Shown here piece after piece: positions 38,201 to 51,337 of a stretch of DNA of 64,000 nt. The stretch comes from Hydractinia symbiolongicarpus. Lineage: Eukaryota > Cnidaria > Hydrozoa > Anthoathecata > Hydractiniidae. Every line of letters begins with the position of its first letter. Position 1 is the first letter of the stretch. A program made the translations under genes and the position numbers. Location: the NCBI RefSeq assembly GCF_029227915.1, contig NC_079886.1:12733501-12797500 (forward strand), read 5' to 3'. The notes under the pieces are model-generated. The model made no database searches. It was not told the origin of the DNA and worked only from the letters and a program-made list of their open reading frames with translations.

Positions 38201-38841
38201 AGGCCTTGCACGTAAATCACGTGGTTTCACCTGCCTGCGCAGCTTACCATTGACTAGTCCTTCCAGTCTCAATGCGCTACAAGGTCCCTAGTCGTTTTCA
38301 TTGGCGAAGTTGCCTTAGAACACCCTTAACTACGTGAATCGTCCTATAAAGGCTGTAATATGGCCTTTTGCAATCTAGTAAAAGCCTCGCACGTAAATCA
38401 CGTGGTTTCACCTGCCTGCGCAGGTTACCATTGGACTAGTCCTTCCAGTCTCAATGCGCTCCAACGTCCCAAGTTGTTTTCGTTAGCGCCGTTGCCTTAC
38501 AACACTTTTAACTACGTGCACAGTCCTATAAAGGCTGTAATATGGCCTTTTGGAGTCTAATAAAGGCATCACTAGTAAATCACGTGGTTTCACCTTTCTG
38601 CGCAGGTTACCATTGGCCTAGTCCTTCCAGTCTCAATGCGCTACAACGTCCCTAGTCGTTTTCATTGCTGAATTTGCCTTACAACACTCTTAACTATGTG
38701 CACAGTGCTATAAAGGCTGTAATATGGCCTTTTGCAGTCTAATAAAGGCTTCACACGTAAAACACGTGGTTTCACCTGCCTGCGCAAGTTTCCATTGCAC
38801 TAGACGCTCCAGTCTCAATGCGCTAAAGGCTGTAATATGGC

Positions 38842-38975
38842 AAAAGGCCATATTACAGCCTTTATATGACTGTTCACGTAGTTAAGAGTGTTCTAAGGCA
38901 AAGGCGCTAATGAAAACGACTTGGGACGTTGTAGCGCATTGAGACTGGAAGGACTAGTCCAATGGTAACCTTCGC
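38842..38975 (-). repeat. Inverted partial monomer, copy 2
   Basis: Same inverted B-type segment and same junctions as at 33575-33708, offset exactly 5267 bp. The flanking 17-bp arms are 38825-38841 and 38847-38863. The composite unit is 38730-39091, again 362 bp. It carries the same private CGCCTTTGCC change, so it is a copy of the same event. Confidence 0.92.
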
Positions 38976-40112
38976 TGGACTAGTCCTTCCATTCCCAATG
39001 CGCTACAACGTCCCAAGTCGTTTTTATTAGCGCTGCTGCCTTACAACACTCTTAACTGCGTGCACAATCCTATAAAGGCTGTAATATGGCCTTTTGCAGT
39101 CTAATAAAGACCTTGCACGTAAATCAAGTGGTTTCACCTGCCTGCGCAGGTTACCATTGGACTATTCCTTCCAGTCTCAATGCACTACAACGTTCCAAGT
39201 GGTTTTCCTCAGCGCTGTGGCCTTAGAACTCTCTTAACTATGTGCACAGTCCTATAAAGGCCGTAATATGGCTTTTTGCAGTCTAATAAAGGCTTCACAC
39301 GTAAATCACGTGTTTTCACCTGCCTGCGCAGGTTACCATTGGACTTGTCGTTCCAGTCTCAATGCGCTACCACGTCCCAAGTTGTTTTCATTAGCGCCGT
39401 TGCCTTAAAACACTCTTAACTACGTGCACAGTCATATAAAGGCTGTAATATGGCCTTTTGCAGTCTAATAAAAGCCTCACACGTAAATCACGTGGTTTCA
39501 CCTGCCTGCGCAGCTTACCATTGACTAGTCCTTCCAGTCTCAATGCGCTACAAGGTCCCTAGTCGTTTTCATTGGCGAAGTTGCCTTAGAACACCCTTAA
39601 CTACGTGAATCGTCCTATAAAGGCTGTAATATGGCCTTTTGCAATCTAGTAAAAGCCTCGCACGTAAATCACGTGGTTTCACCTGCCTGCGCAGGTTACC
39701 ATTGGACTAGTCCTTCCAGTCTCAATGCGCTCCAACGTCCCAAGTTGTTTTCGTTAGCGCCGTTGCCTTACAACACTTTTAACTACGTGCACAGTCCTAT
39801 AAAGGCTGTAATATGGCCTTTTGGAGTCTAATAAAGGCATCACTAGTAAATCACGTGGTTTCACCTTTCTGCGCAGGTTACCATTGGCCTAGTCCTTCCA
39901 GTCTCAATGCGCTACAACGTCCCTAGTCGTTTTCATTGCTGAATTTGCCTTACAACACTCTTAACTATGTGCACAGTGCTATAAAGGCTGTAATATGGCC
40001 TTTTGCAGTCTAATAAAGGCTTCACACGTAAAACACGTGGTTTCACCTGCCTGCGCAAGTTTCCATTGCACTAGACGCTCCAGTCTCAATGCGCTAAAGG
40101 CTGTAATATGGC

Positions 40113-40246
40113 AAAAGGCCATATTACAGCCTTTATATGACTGTTCACGTAGTTAAGAGTGTTCTAAGGCAAAGGCGCTAATGAAAACGACTTGGGACGT
40201 TGTAGCGCATTGAGACTGGAAGGACTAGTCCAATGGTAACCTTCGC
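40113..40246 (-). repeat. Inverted partial monomer, copy 3
   Basis: Third copy, offset 1271 bp from copy 2, carried by the 1271-bp tandem duplication. Arms are 40096-40112 and 40118-40134, and the composite unit is 40001-40362 (362 bp). Breakpoints match those of the other two copies. Confidence 0.92.
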
Positions 40247-43200
40247 TGGACTAGTCCTTCCATTCCCAATGCGCTACAACGTCCCAAGTCGTTTTTATTA
40301 GCGCTGCTGCCTTACAACACTCTTAACTGCGTGCACAGTCCTATAAAGGCTGTAATATGGCCTTTTGCAGTCTAATAAAGACCTTGCACGTAAATCAAGT
40401 GGTTTCACCTGCCTGCGCAGGTTACCATTGGACTATTCCTTCCAGTCTCAATGCACTACAACGTTCCAAGTGGTTTTCCTCAGCGCTGTGGCCTTAGAAC
40501 TCTCTTAACTATGTGCACAGTCCTATAAAGGCCGTAATATGGCTTTTTGCAGTCTAATAATGGCTTCACACGTAAATCACGTGTTTTCACCTGCCTGCGC
40601 AGGTTACCATTGGACTTGTCGTTCCAGTCTCAATGCGCTACCACGTCCCAAGTTGTTTTCATTAGCGCCGTTGCCTTAAAACACTCTTAACTACGTGCAC
40701 AGTCATATAAAGGCTGTAATATGGCCTTTTGCAGTCTAATAAAAGCCTCACACGTAAATCGCGAGGTTTCATCTGCCTGCGCAGGTTACCATTGGACTAT
40801 TCCTTCCAGTCTCATTGCACTACAACGTTCCAAGTGGTTTTCCTCAGCGCTGTGGCCTTAGAACTCTCTTAACTATGTGCACAGTCCAATAAAGGCCGTA
40901 ATATGGCCTTTTGCAGTCTAATAAAGGCTTCACACGTAAATCACGTGGTTTCACCTGCCTGTGCAGGTTACCATTGACTAGACCTTCCAGTCTCAATGCG
41001 CTACAACGTCCCAAGTCGTTTTCATTAGCGCTGTTTCCTTAGAACACTCTTAACAACTTGCACAGTCATATAAAGGTTGTAATATGGCTTTTTGCAGTCT
41101 AATAAAAGCCTCACACGTAAATCACGTGGTTCCATCTGCCTGCGCAGGTTACCATTGGACTGTTCCTTCTAGTCTCGATGCACTACAACGTTCCAAGTGG
41201 TTTTCCTCAGCGCTGTGGCCTTAGAACTCTCTTAACTATGTGCACAGTCCTATAAAGGCCGTAATATGGCTTTTTGCAGTCTAATAAAGGCTTCACACGT
41301 AAATCACGTGTTTTCACCTGCCTGCGCAGGTTACCATTGGACTAGTCCTTCCATTCTCAATGCGCTACAACGTCCCAAGTCGTTTTTATTAGCGCCACTG
41401 CCTTACAACACTCTTAACTGCGTGCACAGTCATATAAAGGTTGTAATATGGCTTTTTGCAGTCTAATAAAAGCCTCACACGTAAATCACGTGGTTTCACC
41501 TGCCTGCGCAGGTTACCATTGGACTAGCCGTTCCAGTCGCAATGCGCTCCAACGTCCCAAGTAGTTTTCATTAGCGCCGTTGCCTTACAACACTCTTAAG
41601 TACGTGCAGAGTCCTATAAAGGCTGTAATATGGAGTTTTGCAGGCTAATAAAGGACTCACACGTAAATCACGTGGTTCATCTGTCTGCCCAGGTTACCAT
41701 TGGCCTAGTCCTACCAGTCTCAATGCACTACAACGTTCCAAGTGGTTTTCCTCAGCGCCGTTGCCTTAGAACACTCTTAACTACGTGCACAGTCATATAA
41801 AGGCTGTAATATGGCGTTTTGCGGCCTAATAAAAGCCTCACACGTAAATCGCGTGGTTTCACCTGCCTGCGCAGGTTACCATTGGACTAGTCCTTCCAGT
41901 CTCAATGCGCTACAACGTCCCAAGTCGTTTTCATTAGCGCCGTTGCCTTACAACACTCTTAACTACGTGCACAGTCCTATAAAGACCGTAATGTACCTTC
42001 TTGCAGTCCAATAAAGTCCGCACACGTAAATCACGTGGTTCCATCTGCCTGCGCAGGTTACCATTGGACTATTCCTGCCAGTCTCAATGCACTACAACGT
42101 TCCAAGTGGTTTTCCTCCGCGCTGTGGCCTTACAACACTCTTAAGTACGTGCACAGTCCTATAAAGGTTGTAATATGGCCTTTTGCAGTCTAATAAAGGC
42201 TTCACACGTAAATCACGTGGTTTCAGCTCCCTGCGCAGCTTACCATTGACTAGTCCTTCCAGTCTCAATGCGCTACAAGGTCCCTAGTCGTTTTCATTGG
42301 CGAAGTTGCCTTACAACACTCTTAACTACGTGCACAGTCCTATAAAGGCTGTAATATGGCCTTTTGGAGTCTAATAAAGGCCTCACTAGTAAATCACGTG
42401 GTTTCACCTTTCTGCGCAGGTTACCATTGGCCTAGTCCTTCCAGTCTCAATGCGCTACAACGTCCCTAGTCGTTTTCATTGCCGAATTTGCCTTACAACA
42501 CTCTTAACTACGTGCACAGTCATATAAAGGCTGTAATATGGCCTTTTGCAGTCTAATAAAAGCCTCACACGTAAATCGCGTGGTTCTATCTGCCTGCGCA
42601 GGTTACCATTGGACTATTCCTTCCAGTCTCATTGCACTACAACGGTCCAAGTGGTTTTCCTCAGCGCTGTGCCTTAGAACTCTCTTAACTATGTGCACAG
42701 TCCAATAAAGGCCGTAATATGGCCTTTTGGAGTCTAATAAAGGCCTCACACGTAAATCACGTGGTTCCATCTGCCTGCGCAGGTTACCATTGGACTATTC
42801 CTTCCAGTCTCATTGCACTACAACGTTCCAAGTGGTTTTCCTCAGCGCTGTGGCCTTAGAACTCTCTTAACTATGTGCACAGTCCAATAAAGGCTGTAAT
42901 ATGGCCTTTTGGAGTCTAATAAAGGCCTCACACGTAAATCACGTGGTTTCACCTTTCTGCGCAGGTTACCATTTTCCTAGTCCTACCAGTCTCAATGCGC
43001 TACAACGTCCCTAGTCGTTTTCATTGCCGAATTTGCCTTACAACACTCTTAACTACGTGCACAGTGCTATAAAGGCTGTAATATGGCCTTTTGCAATCTA
43101 GTAAAAGCCTCGCACGTAAATCGCGTGGTTCCATCTGCCTGCGCAGGTTACCATTGGACTATTCCTTCCAATCTCATTGCACTACAACGTTCCAAGTGGT

Positions 43201-45815
43201 TTTCCTCAGCGCTGTGGCCTTAGAACTCTCTTAACTATGTGCACAGTCCAATAAAGGCCGTAATATGGCCTTTTGCAGTCTAATAAAGGCTTCACACGTA
43301 AATCACGTGGTTTCACCTGCCTGCGCAGGTTACCATTGACTAGTCCTTCCAGTCTCAATGCGCTACAACGTCCCTAGTCGTTTTCATTGGCGAAATTGCC
43401 TTAGAACACTCTTAACTACGTGAATCGTCCTATAAAGGCTGTAGTATGGCCTTTTGCAATCTAGTAAAAGCCTCGCACGTAAATCACGTGGTTTCACCTG
43501 CCTGCGCAGGTTACCATTGGACTAGTCCTTCCAGTCTCAATGCGCTACAACGTCCAAAGTCGTTTTCATTAGCGCCGTTGCCTTAGAACTCTCTTAACTA
43601 TGTGCACAGTCCAATAAAGGCCGTAATATGGCCTTTTGCAGTCTAATAAACGCTTCACACGTAAATCACGTGGTTTCACCTGCCTGCGCAGGTTACCATT
43701 GACTAGTCCTTCCAGTCTCAATGCGCTACAACGTCCCTAGTCGTTTTCATTGGCGAAGTTGCCTTAGAACAGTCTTAACTACGTGAATCGTCCAATAAAG
43801 GCCGTATTATGGCCTTTTGCAGTCTAATAAAGGCTTCACACGTAAATCACGTGGTTTCACCTGCCTGCGCAGGTTACCATTGACTAGTCCTTCCAGTCTC
43901 AATGCGCTACAACGTCCCTAGTCGTTTTCATTGGCGAAGTTGCCTTAGAACAGTCTTAACTACGTGAATCGTCCTATAAAGTCTGTAATATGGCCTTTCG
44001 CAATCTAGTAAAAGCCTCGCACGTAAATCACGTGGTTTCACCTGCCTGCGCAGGTTACCATTGGACTAGTCCTTCCAGTCTCAATGCCCTACAACGTCCC
44101 AAGTCGTTTTCATTAGCGCCGTTGCCTTAGAACACTCTTAACTACGTGAACAGTCATATAAAGGCTGTAATATGGCCTTTTGCAGTCTAATAAAGGCTTC
44201 ACACGTAAATCACGTGGTTTCACCTGCCTGCGAAGGTTACCATTGGACTAGTTGTTCCAGTCTCAATGCGATCCAACGTCCCAAGTTGTTTTCATTAGCG
44301 CCGTTGCCTTACAACACTCTTAACTACGTGCACAGTCCTATAAAGGCTGTAATATGGCCTTTTGGAATCTAATAAAGGCCTCACACGTAAATCACGTGGT
44401 TTCACCTTTCTGCGCAGGTTACCATTGGCCTAGTCCTTCCAGTCTCAATGCGCTACCACGTCCCAAGTCGTTTTCATTAGCGCCATTGCCTTACAACACT
44501 CTTAACTACGTGCACAGTCCTATAAAGGCTGTAATATGGCCTTTTGCAGTCTAACAAAAGCCTCACACGTAAATCTCGTGGTTCCATCTGCCTGCGCAGG
44601 TTACCATTGGACTGTTCCTTCTAGTCTCGATGCACTACAACGTTCGAAGTGGTTTTTTTTAGCGCCATGGCCTTAGAACACTCTTAACTACGTGCACAGT
44701 CCTATAAAGACCGTAATATACCTTTTTGCAGTCCAATTAAGGCCGCACACGTAAATAACGCGGTTTCAGCTGCCTGTGCCGGTTACCATTGGACTAGCCG
44801 TTCCAGTCTCAATGCGCTCTAACGTCCCCAGTCGTTTTCATTAGCGCCGTTGCCTTAGAACACTCTTAACTACGTGCATAGTCATATAAAGGCTGTAATA
44901 TGGCCTTTTGCAGTCTAATAAAAGCCTCACACGTAAATCGCGTGGTTCCATCTGCCTGCGCAGGTTACCATTGGACTATTCCTTCCAGACACATTGCACT
45001 ACAACGTTCCAAGAGGTTTTCCTCAGCGCTGTGGCCTTAGAACTCTCTTAACTATGTGCACAGTCTTATAAAGGCCGTAATATGGCCTTTTGCAGTCTAA
45101 TAAAGACTTCACACGTAAATCACGTGGTTTCACCTTTCTGCGCAGGTTACCATTGGCCTAGTCCTTCCAGTCTCAATGCGCTCCAACGTCCCAAGTTGTT
45201 TTCATTAGCGCCGTTGCCTTACAACACTCTTAACTACGTGCACAGTCCTATAAAGACCGTAATATACCTTTTTGCAGTCCAATAAAGTCCGCACACGTAA
45301 ATCACGTGGTTCCATCTGCCTGCACAGGTTACCATTGGACTATTCCTGCCAGTCTCAATGCACTACAACGTTCCAAGTTGTTTTCCTCAGCGCTGTGGCC
45401 TTAGAACTCTCTTAACTATGTGCACAGTCCTATAAAGGCCGTAATATGGCTTTTTGCAGTCTAATAAAGGCTTCACACGTAAATCACGTGTTTTCACCTG
45501 CCTGCGCAAGTTACCATTGGACTTGTCGTTCCAGTCTCAATGCGCTACCACGTCCCAAGTTGTTTTCATTAGCGCTGTTGCCTTAAAACACTCTTAACTA
45601 CGTGAACAGTCATATAAAGGCTGTAATATGGCCTTTTGCAGTCTAATAAAGTCCGCACACGTAAATCACGTGGTTCCATCTGCCTGCACAGGTTACCATT
45701 GGACTATTCCTGCCAGTCTCATTGCACTACAACGTTCCAAGTGGGTTTTCTCAGCGCTGTGGCCTTAGAACTCTCTTAACTATGTGCACAGTCCAATAAA
45801 GGCCGTAATATGGCC

Positions 45816-45997
45816 TTTTGCAGTCTAATAAAGGCTTCACACGTAAACTAGTCAATGGTAACCTGCCTGCGCAGGTTACCATTGACTAGTCCTTCCAGTC
45901 TCAATGCGCTACAACGTCCCTAGTCGTTTTCATTGGCGAAGTTGCCTTAGAACACTCTTAACTACGTGAATCGTCCTATAAAGGCTGTAATATGGCC
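45816..45997 (+). repeat. A monomer with internal fold-back inversion
   Basis: A 182-bp A-type unit in which the usual TCACGTGGTTTCACC before the central palindrome is replaced by CTAGTCAATGGTAACC, the reverse complement of GGTTACCATTGACTAG lying just downstream in the same monomer. The private A-type loss of G (CATTGAC) is mirrored, so the template was this monomer or another A unit. The CACGTG site is lost. The unit is 1 bp longer than a normal A. Confidence 0.9.
45847..45890. repeat. Perfect 20-bp inverted repeat with 4-nt loop
   Basis: The left arm 45847-45866 (ACTAGTCAATGGTAACCTGC) and right arm 45871-45890 are exact reverse complements around CTGC. It is the longest perfect short-loop palindrome I found in the window and could form a hairpin or cruciform. 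It contains two ACTAGT sites. Confidence 0.95.
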
Positions 45998-48059
45998 TTT
46001 TGCAATCTAGTAAAAGCCTCGCACGTAAATCACGTGGTTTCACCTGCCTGCGCAGGTTACCATTGGACTAGTCCTTCCAGTCTTAATGCGCTACAACGTC
46101 CCAAGTCGTTTTCATTAGCGCCGTTGCTTTAGAACACTCCTAACTACGTGAACAGTCAAATAAAGGCTGTAATATGGCCTTTTACAGTCTAATAAAGGCT
46201 TCACACGTAAATCACGTGGTTTCACCTGCCTGCGAAGGTTACCATTGGACTAGCCGTTCCAGTCTCAATGCGCTCCAACGTCCCAAGTTGTTTTCATTAG
46301 CGCCGTTGCCTTACAACACTCTTAACTACGTGCACAGTCCAATAAACGGTGTAATATAGCCTTTTGCAGTCTAATAAAGTCCTCACACGAAAATCACGTG
46401 CTTCCATCTGCCTGTGCTGGTTACCATTGGCCTAGTCCTTTCAGTCTCAATGCACTACAACGTCCCAAGTCGTTTTCCTTATCGCCGTCGCTTTAGAACA
46501 CTCTTAACTACGTGAATCGTCCTGTAAAGGATGCAATATGGCCTTTTGCAATCTAGTAAAAGCCTCGCACGTAAATCACGTGGTTTCACCTGCCTGCGCA
46601 GGTTACCATTGGCCTAGTCCTTCTAGTCTCAATGCGCTACAACGTCCCTAGCCGTTTTCATTGCCGAATTTGCCTTACAACACTCTTAACTACGTGCACA
46701 GTCCTATAAAGACCGTAATATACCTTTTTGCAGTCCAATAAAGTCCGCACACGTAAATCACGTGGTTCCATCTGCCTGCACAGGTTACCATTGGACTATT
46801 CCTGCCAGTTTCAATGCACTACAACGTTCCAAGTTATTTTCCTCAGCGCTGTGGCCTTACAACACTCTTAACTACGTGCACAGTCCTATAAAGGCTGTAA
46901 TATGGCCTTTTGCAGTCTAACAAAAGCCTCACACGTAAATCTCGTGGTTCCATCTGCCTGCGCAGGTTACCATTGGACTGTTCCTTCTAGTCTCGATGCA
47001 CTACAACGTTCCAAGTGGTTTTCTTTAGCGCCATGGCCTTAGAACACTCTTAACTACGTGCACAGTCCTGTAACGACCGTAATATACCTTTTTGCAGTCC
47101 AACAAAGTCTGCACACGTAAATCACGCGGTTTCAGCTGCCTGCGCCGGTTACCATTGGACTAGCCGTTCCAGTCTCAATGCGCTACAACGTCCCTAGTCG
47201 TTTTCATTAGCGCTGTTGCCTTACAACACTCCTAACTACGTGCACAGTCCAATAAAGGGTGTATAGCCATTTGCAGTCTAATAAAGGCCTCACACGTAAA
47301 TCACGTGGTTTCATCTGCCTCCGCAGGTAACCATTGGACTAGACCTTCCAGTCTCAATGCGCTACAACGTCCCAAGTCGTTTTCATTAGCGCTGTTGCCT
47401 TACAACACTCTTAACTACGTGCACAGTCCAATAAAGGGTGTATAGCCATTTGCAGTCTAATAAAGGCCTCACACGTAAATCACGTGGTTTCACCTGCTTG
47501 CGCAGGTTACCATTGGACTAGTCCTTCCAGTCTCAATGCGCTACAACGTCCCAAGTCGTTTTCTTTAGCGCCATTGCCTTAGAACACTCTTAACTACGTG
47601 CACAGTCCAATAAAGACCGTAATATACCTTTTTGCAGTCCAATAAAGGCCGCACACGTAAATCACGCGGTTTCAGCTGCCTGCACTAGTTACCATTGGAC
47701 TTGTCGTTCCAGTCTCAATGCGCTATCACGTCCCAAGTCGTTTTCATTAGCGCCGCTGCCTTACAACACTCCTAACTACGTGTACAGTCCTATAAAGGCT
47801 GCAATATGGCCTTTTGCAGTCTAATAAAAACCTCGCAGGTCAATCACGCGGTTTCACCTGTCTGCGCAGGTTACCATTGGACTAGTCCTTCCATTCCCAA
47901 TGCGCTACAACGTCCCAAGTCGTTTTTATTAGCGCCGCTGCCTTACAACACTCTTAACTGCGTGCACAGTCCTATAAAGGCTGTAATATGGCCTTTAGCA
48001 GTCTAATAAAGGCCTTGCACGTAAATCAAGTGCTTTCACCTGCCTGCGCAGGTTACCAT

Positions 48060-51000
48060 TGGACTATTCCTTCCAGTCTCATTGCACTACAACGTTCCAA
48101 GTGGTTTTCCTCAGCGCTGTGGCCTTAGAACTCTCTTAACTATGTGCACAGTCCAATAAAGGCCGTAATATGGCCATTTGCAGTCTAATGAAGGCTTCAC
48201 ACGTAAATCACGTGGTTTCACCTGCCTGCGCAGGTTACCATTGACTAGTCCTTCCAGTCTCAATGCGCTACAACGTCCCAAGTCGTTTTCATTAGCGCTG
48301 TTGCCTTAGAACACTCTTAACAACGTGCACAGTCATATAAAGGTTGTAATATGGCTTTTTGCAGTCTAATAAAAGCCTCACACGTAAATCACGTGGTTCC
48401 ATCTGCTTGCGCAGGTTACCATTGGACTATTCCTTCCAATCTCAATGCACTACAACGTTCCAAGTGGTTTTCCTCAGCGCTGTGGCCTTAGAACTCTTTT
48501 AACTATGTGCACAGTCCTATAAAGGCCGTAATATGGCTTTTTGCAGTCTAATAATGGCTTCACACGTAAATCACGTGTTTTCACTTGCCTGCGCAGGTTA
48601 CCATTGGACTTGTCGTTCCAGTCTCAATGCGGTACCACGTCCCAAGTTGTTTTCATTACCGCCGTTGCCTTAGAACACTCTTAACTACGTGCACAGTCAT
48701 ATAAAGGCTGTAATATGGCCTTTTGCAGTCTAATAAAAGCCTCACACGTAAATCGCGTGGTTCCATCTGCCTGCGCAGGTTACCATTGGACTTGTCGTTC
48801 CAGTCTCAATGCGCTACCACGTCCCAAGTTGTTTTCATTAGCGCCGTTGCCTTAGAACACTCTTAACTACGTGCACAGTCATATAAAGGCTGTAATATGG
48901 CCTTTTGCAGTCTAATAAAAGCCTCACACGTAAATCGCGTGGTTCCATCTGCCTGCGCAGGTTACCATTGGACTATTCCTTCCAGTCTCAATGCGCTACA
49001 ACGTCCCAAGTCGTTTTCATTAGCGCGGCTGCCTTACAACACTCTTAACTACGTGCACAGTCCTATAAAGGCTGTAATATGGCTTTTTGCAGTCTAATAA
49101 AAGCCTCACACGTAAATCACGTGGTTCCATCTGCCTGCGCAGGTTACCATTGGGCTATTCCTGCCAGTCTCAATGCACTACAACGTTCCAAGTGGTTTTC
49201 CTCAGCGCTGTGGCCTTACAACACTCTTAACTACGTGCACAGTCATATAAAGGCTGTAATATGGCCTTTTGCAGTCTAATAAAAGCCTCACACGTAAATC
49301 GCGTGGTTCCATCTGCCTGCACAGGTTACCATTGGACTATTCCTTCCAGTCTCATTGCACTACAACGTTCCAAGTGGTTTTCCTCAGCGCTGTGGCCTTA
49401 GAACTCTCTTAACTATGTGCACAGTCCAATAAAGGCCGTAATATGGCCTTTTGCAGTCTAATGAAGGCTTCACACGTAAATCACGTGGTTTCACCTGCCT
49501 GCGCAGGTTACCATTGACTAGTCCTTCCAGTCTCAATGCGCTACAACGTCCCAAGTCGTTTTCATTAGCGCTGTTGCCTTAGAACACTCTTAACAACGTG
49601 CACAGTCATATAAAGGTTGTAATATGGCTTTTTGCAGTCTAATAAAAGCCTCACACGTAAATCACGTGGTTCCATCTGCTTGCGCAGGTTACCATTGGAC
49701 TATTCCTTCCAATCTCAATGCACTACAACGTTCCAAGTGGTTTTCCTCAGCGCTGTGGCCTTAGAACTCTCTTAACTATGTGCACAGTCCTATAAAGGCC
49801 GTAATATGGCTTTTTGCAGTCTAATAAAGGCTTCACACGTAAATCACGTGTTTTCACCTGCCTGCGCAGATTACCATTGGACTTGTCGTTCCAGTCTCAA
49901 TGCGGTACCACGTCCCAAGTTGTTTTCATTACCGCCGTTGCCTTAGAACACTCTTAACTACGTGCACAGTCATATAAAGGCTGTAATATGGCCTTTTGCA
50001 GTCTAATAAAAGCCTCACACGTAAATCGCGTGGTTCCATCTGCCTGCGCAGGTTACCATTGGACTTGTCGTTCCAGTCTCAATGCGCTACCACGTCCCAA
50101 GTTGTTTTCATTAGCGCCGTTGCCTTAGAACACTCTTAACTACGTGCACAGTCATATAAAGGCTGTAATATGGCCTTTTGCAGTCTAATAAAAGCCTCAC
50201 ACGTAAATCGCGTGGTTCCATCTGCCTGCGCAGGTTACCATTGGACTATTCCTTCCAGTCTCAATGCGCTACAACGTCCCAAGTCGTTTTCATTAGCGCG
50301 GCTGCCTTACAACACTCTTAACTACGTGCACAGTCCTATAAAGGCTGTAACATGGCCTTTTGCAGTCTAATAAAGGCCTTGCACGTAAATCACGTGGTTT
50401 CACCTGCCTGCGCAGGTTACCATTGGACTATTCCTTCCAGTCTCAATGCACTACAACGTTCCAAGTGGTTTTCCTCAGCGCTGTGGCCTTAGAACTCTCT
50501 TAACTATGTGCACAGTCCTATAAAGGCCGTAATATGGCTTTTTGCAGTCTAATAAAGGCTTCACACGTAAATCACGTGTTTTCACCTGCCTGCGCAGGTT
50601 ACCATTGGACTTGTCGTTCCAGTCTCAATGCGCTACCACGTCCCAAGTTGTTTTCATTAGCGCCGTTGCCTTAGAACACTCTTAACTACGTGCACAGTCA
50701 TATAAAGGTTGTAATATGGCTTTTTGCAGTCTAATAAAAGCCTCACACGTAAATCACGTGGTTCCATCTGCCTGCGCAGGTTACCATTGGACTATTCCTG
50801 CCAGTCTCAATGCACTACAACGTTCCAAGTGGTTTTCCTCAGCGCTGTGGCCTTACAACACTCTTAACTACGTGCACAGTCATATAAAGGCTGTAATATG
50901 GCCTTTTGCAGTCTAATAAAAGCCTCACACGTAAATCGCGTGGTTCCATCTGCCTGCACAGGTTACCATTGGACTATTCCTTCCAGTCTCCTTGCACTAC

Positions 51001-51100
51001 AACGTTCCAAGTGGTTTTCCTCAGCGCTGTGGCCTTAGAACTCTCTTAACTATGTGCACAGTCCAATAAAGGCCGTAATATGGCCTTTTGCAGTCTAATG
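48060..51100 (+). repeat. 1273-bp and 1637-bp repeats (seven and nine monomers)
   Basis: The private word TCTAATGAAGGC marks the same monomer at about 48,190, 49,463 and 51,100, offsets of 1273 and 1637 bp. CGCGGCTGCC marks another at about 49,025 and 50,298 (1273). The two periods differ by 364 bp, two monomers. The third copy gained an L-M pair near 50,370-50,730. Confidence 0.8.
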
Positions 51101-51337
51101 AAGGCTTCACACGTAAATCACGTGGTTTCACCTGCCTGCGCAGGTTACCATTGACTAGTCCTTCCAGTCTCAATGCGCTACAACGTCCCAAGTCGTTTTC
51201 ATTAGCGCTGTTGCCTTAGAACACTCTTAACAACGTGCACAGTCATATAAAGGTTGTAATATGGCTTTTTGCAGTCTAATAAAAGCCTCACACGTAAATC
51301 ACGTGGTTCCATCTGCTTGCGCAGGTTACCATTGGAG
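50040..51337 (+). repeat. 1.3-kb segment repeated at 61,301-62,597
   Basis: The two segments align at an offset of 11,261 bp, with the order M tail, E/B hybrid with CGCGGCTGCC, L, M, H, E, A. The copies are among the most distant similar pairs in the window. The later copy reads TCTAATAAAGG where the earlier has TCTAATGAAGG. Confidence 0.75.

Larger units (their letters stand above)
38217..40758 (+). repeat. 1271-bp tandem duplication (seven monomers) inside the large block
   Basis: The segment from about 38,217 to 39,487 (L/A, B/C, D, F with inversion, K tail, L, M, E head) is repeated directly at +1271 bp. The A-type CTGCGCAGCTTACC and CTACAAGGTCCC markers, CACTAGTAAATCACG, the inverted segment and the AATCAAGTGG L unit all recur. 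The join, near 39,487, is a hybrid of an E head and an A body. Outside it the sequence continues as in copy 1 at 34,221. Confidence 0.85.
35951..41858 (+). repeat. Large duplicated block, copy 2 (about 5.9 kb)
   Basis: Partner of 30865-35320. It contains one extra A monomer near 36.7-36.9 kb (the matching place in copy 1, near 31,600, is an E/F hybrid tail) and an internal 1271-bp tandem duplication. It ends near TTTTGCGGCCTAATAAAAGC (about 41,817), beyond which the two copies are different subfamilies. Confidence 0.85.

Noticed and set aside
30865-41858. Assembly duplication error
   Set aside because: The copies differ by substitutions, one 181-bp indel and a 126-bp patch, more than a simple misjoin of the same reads would give. 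It cannot be excluded without reads, so it is only provisionally rejected.
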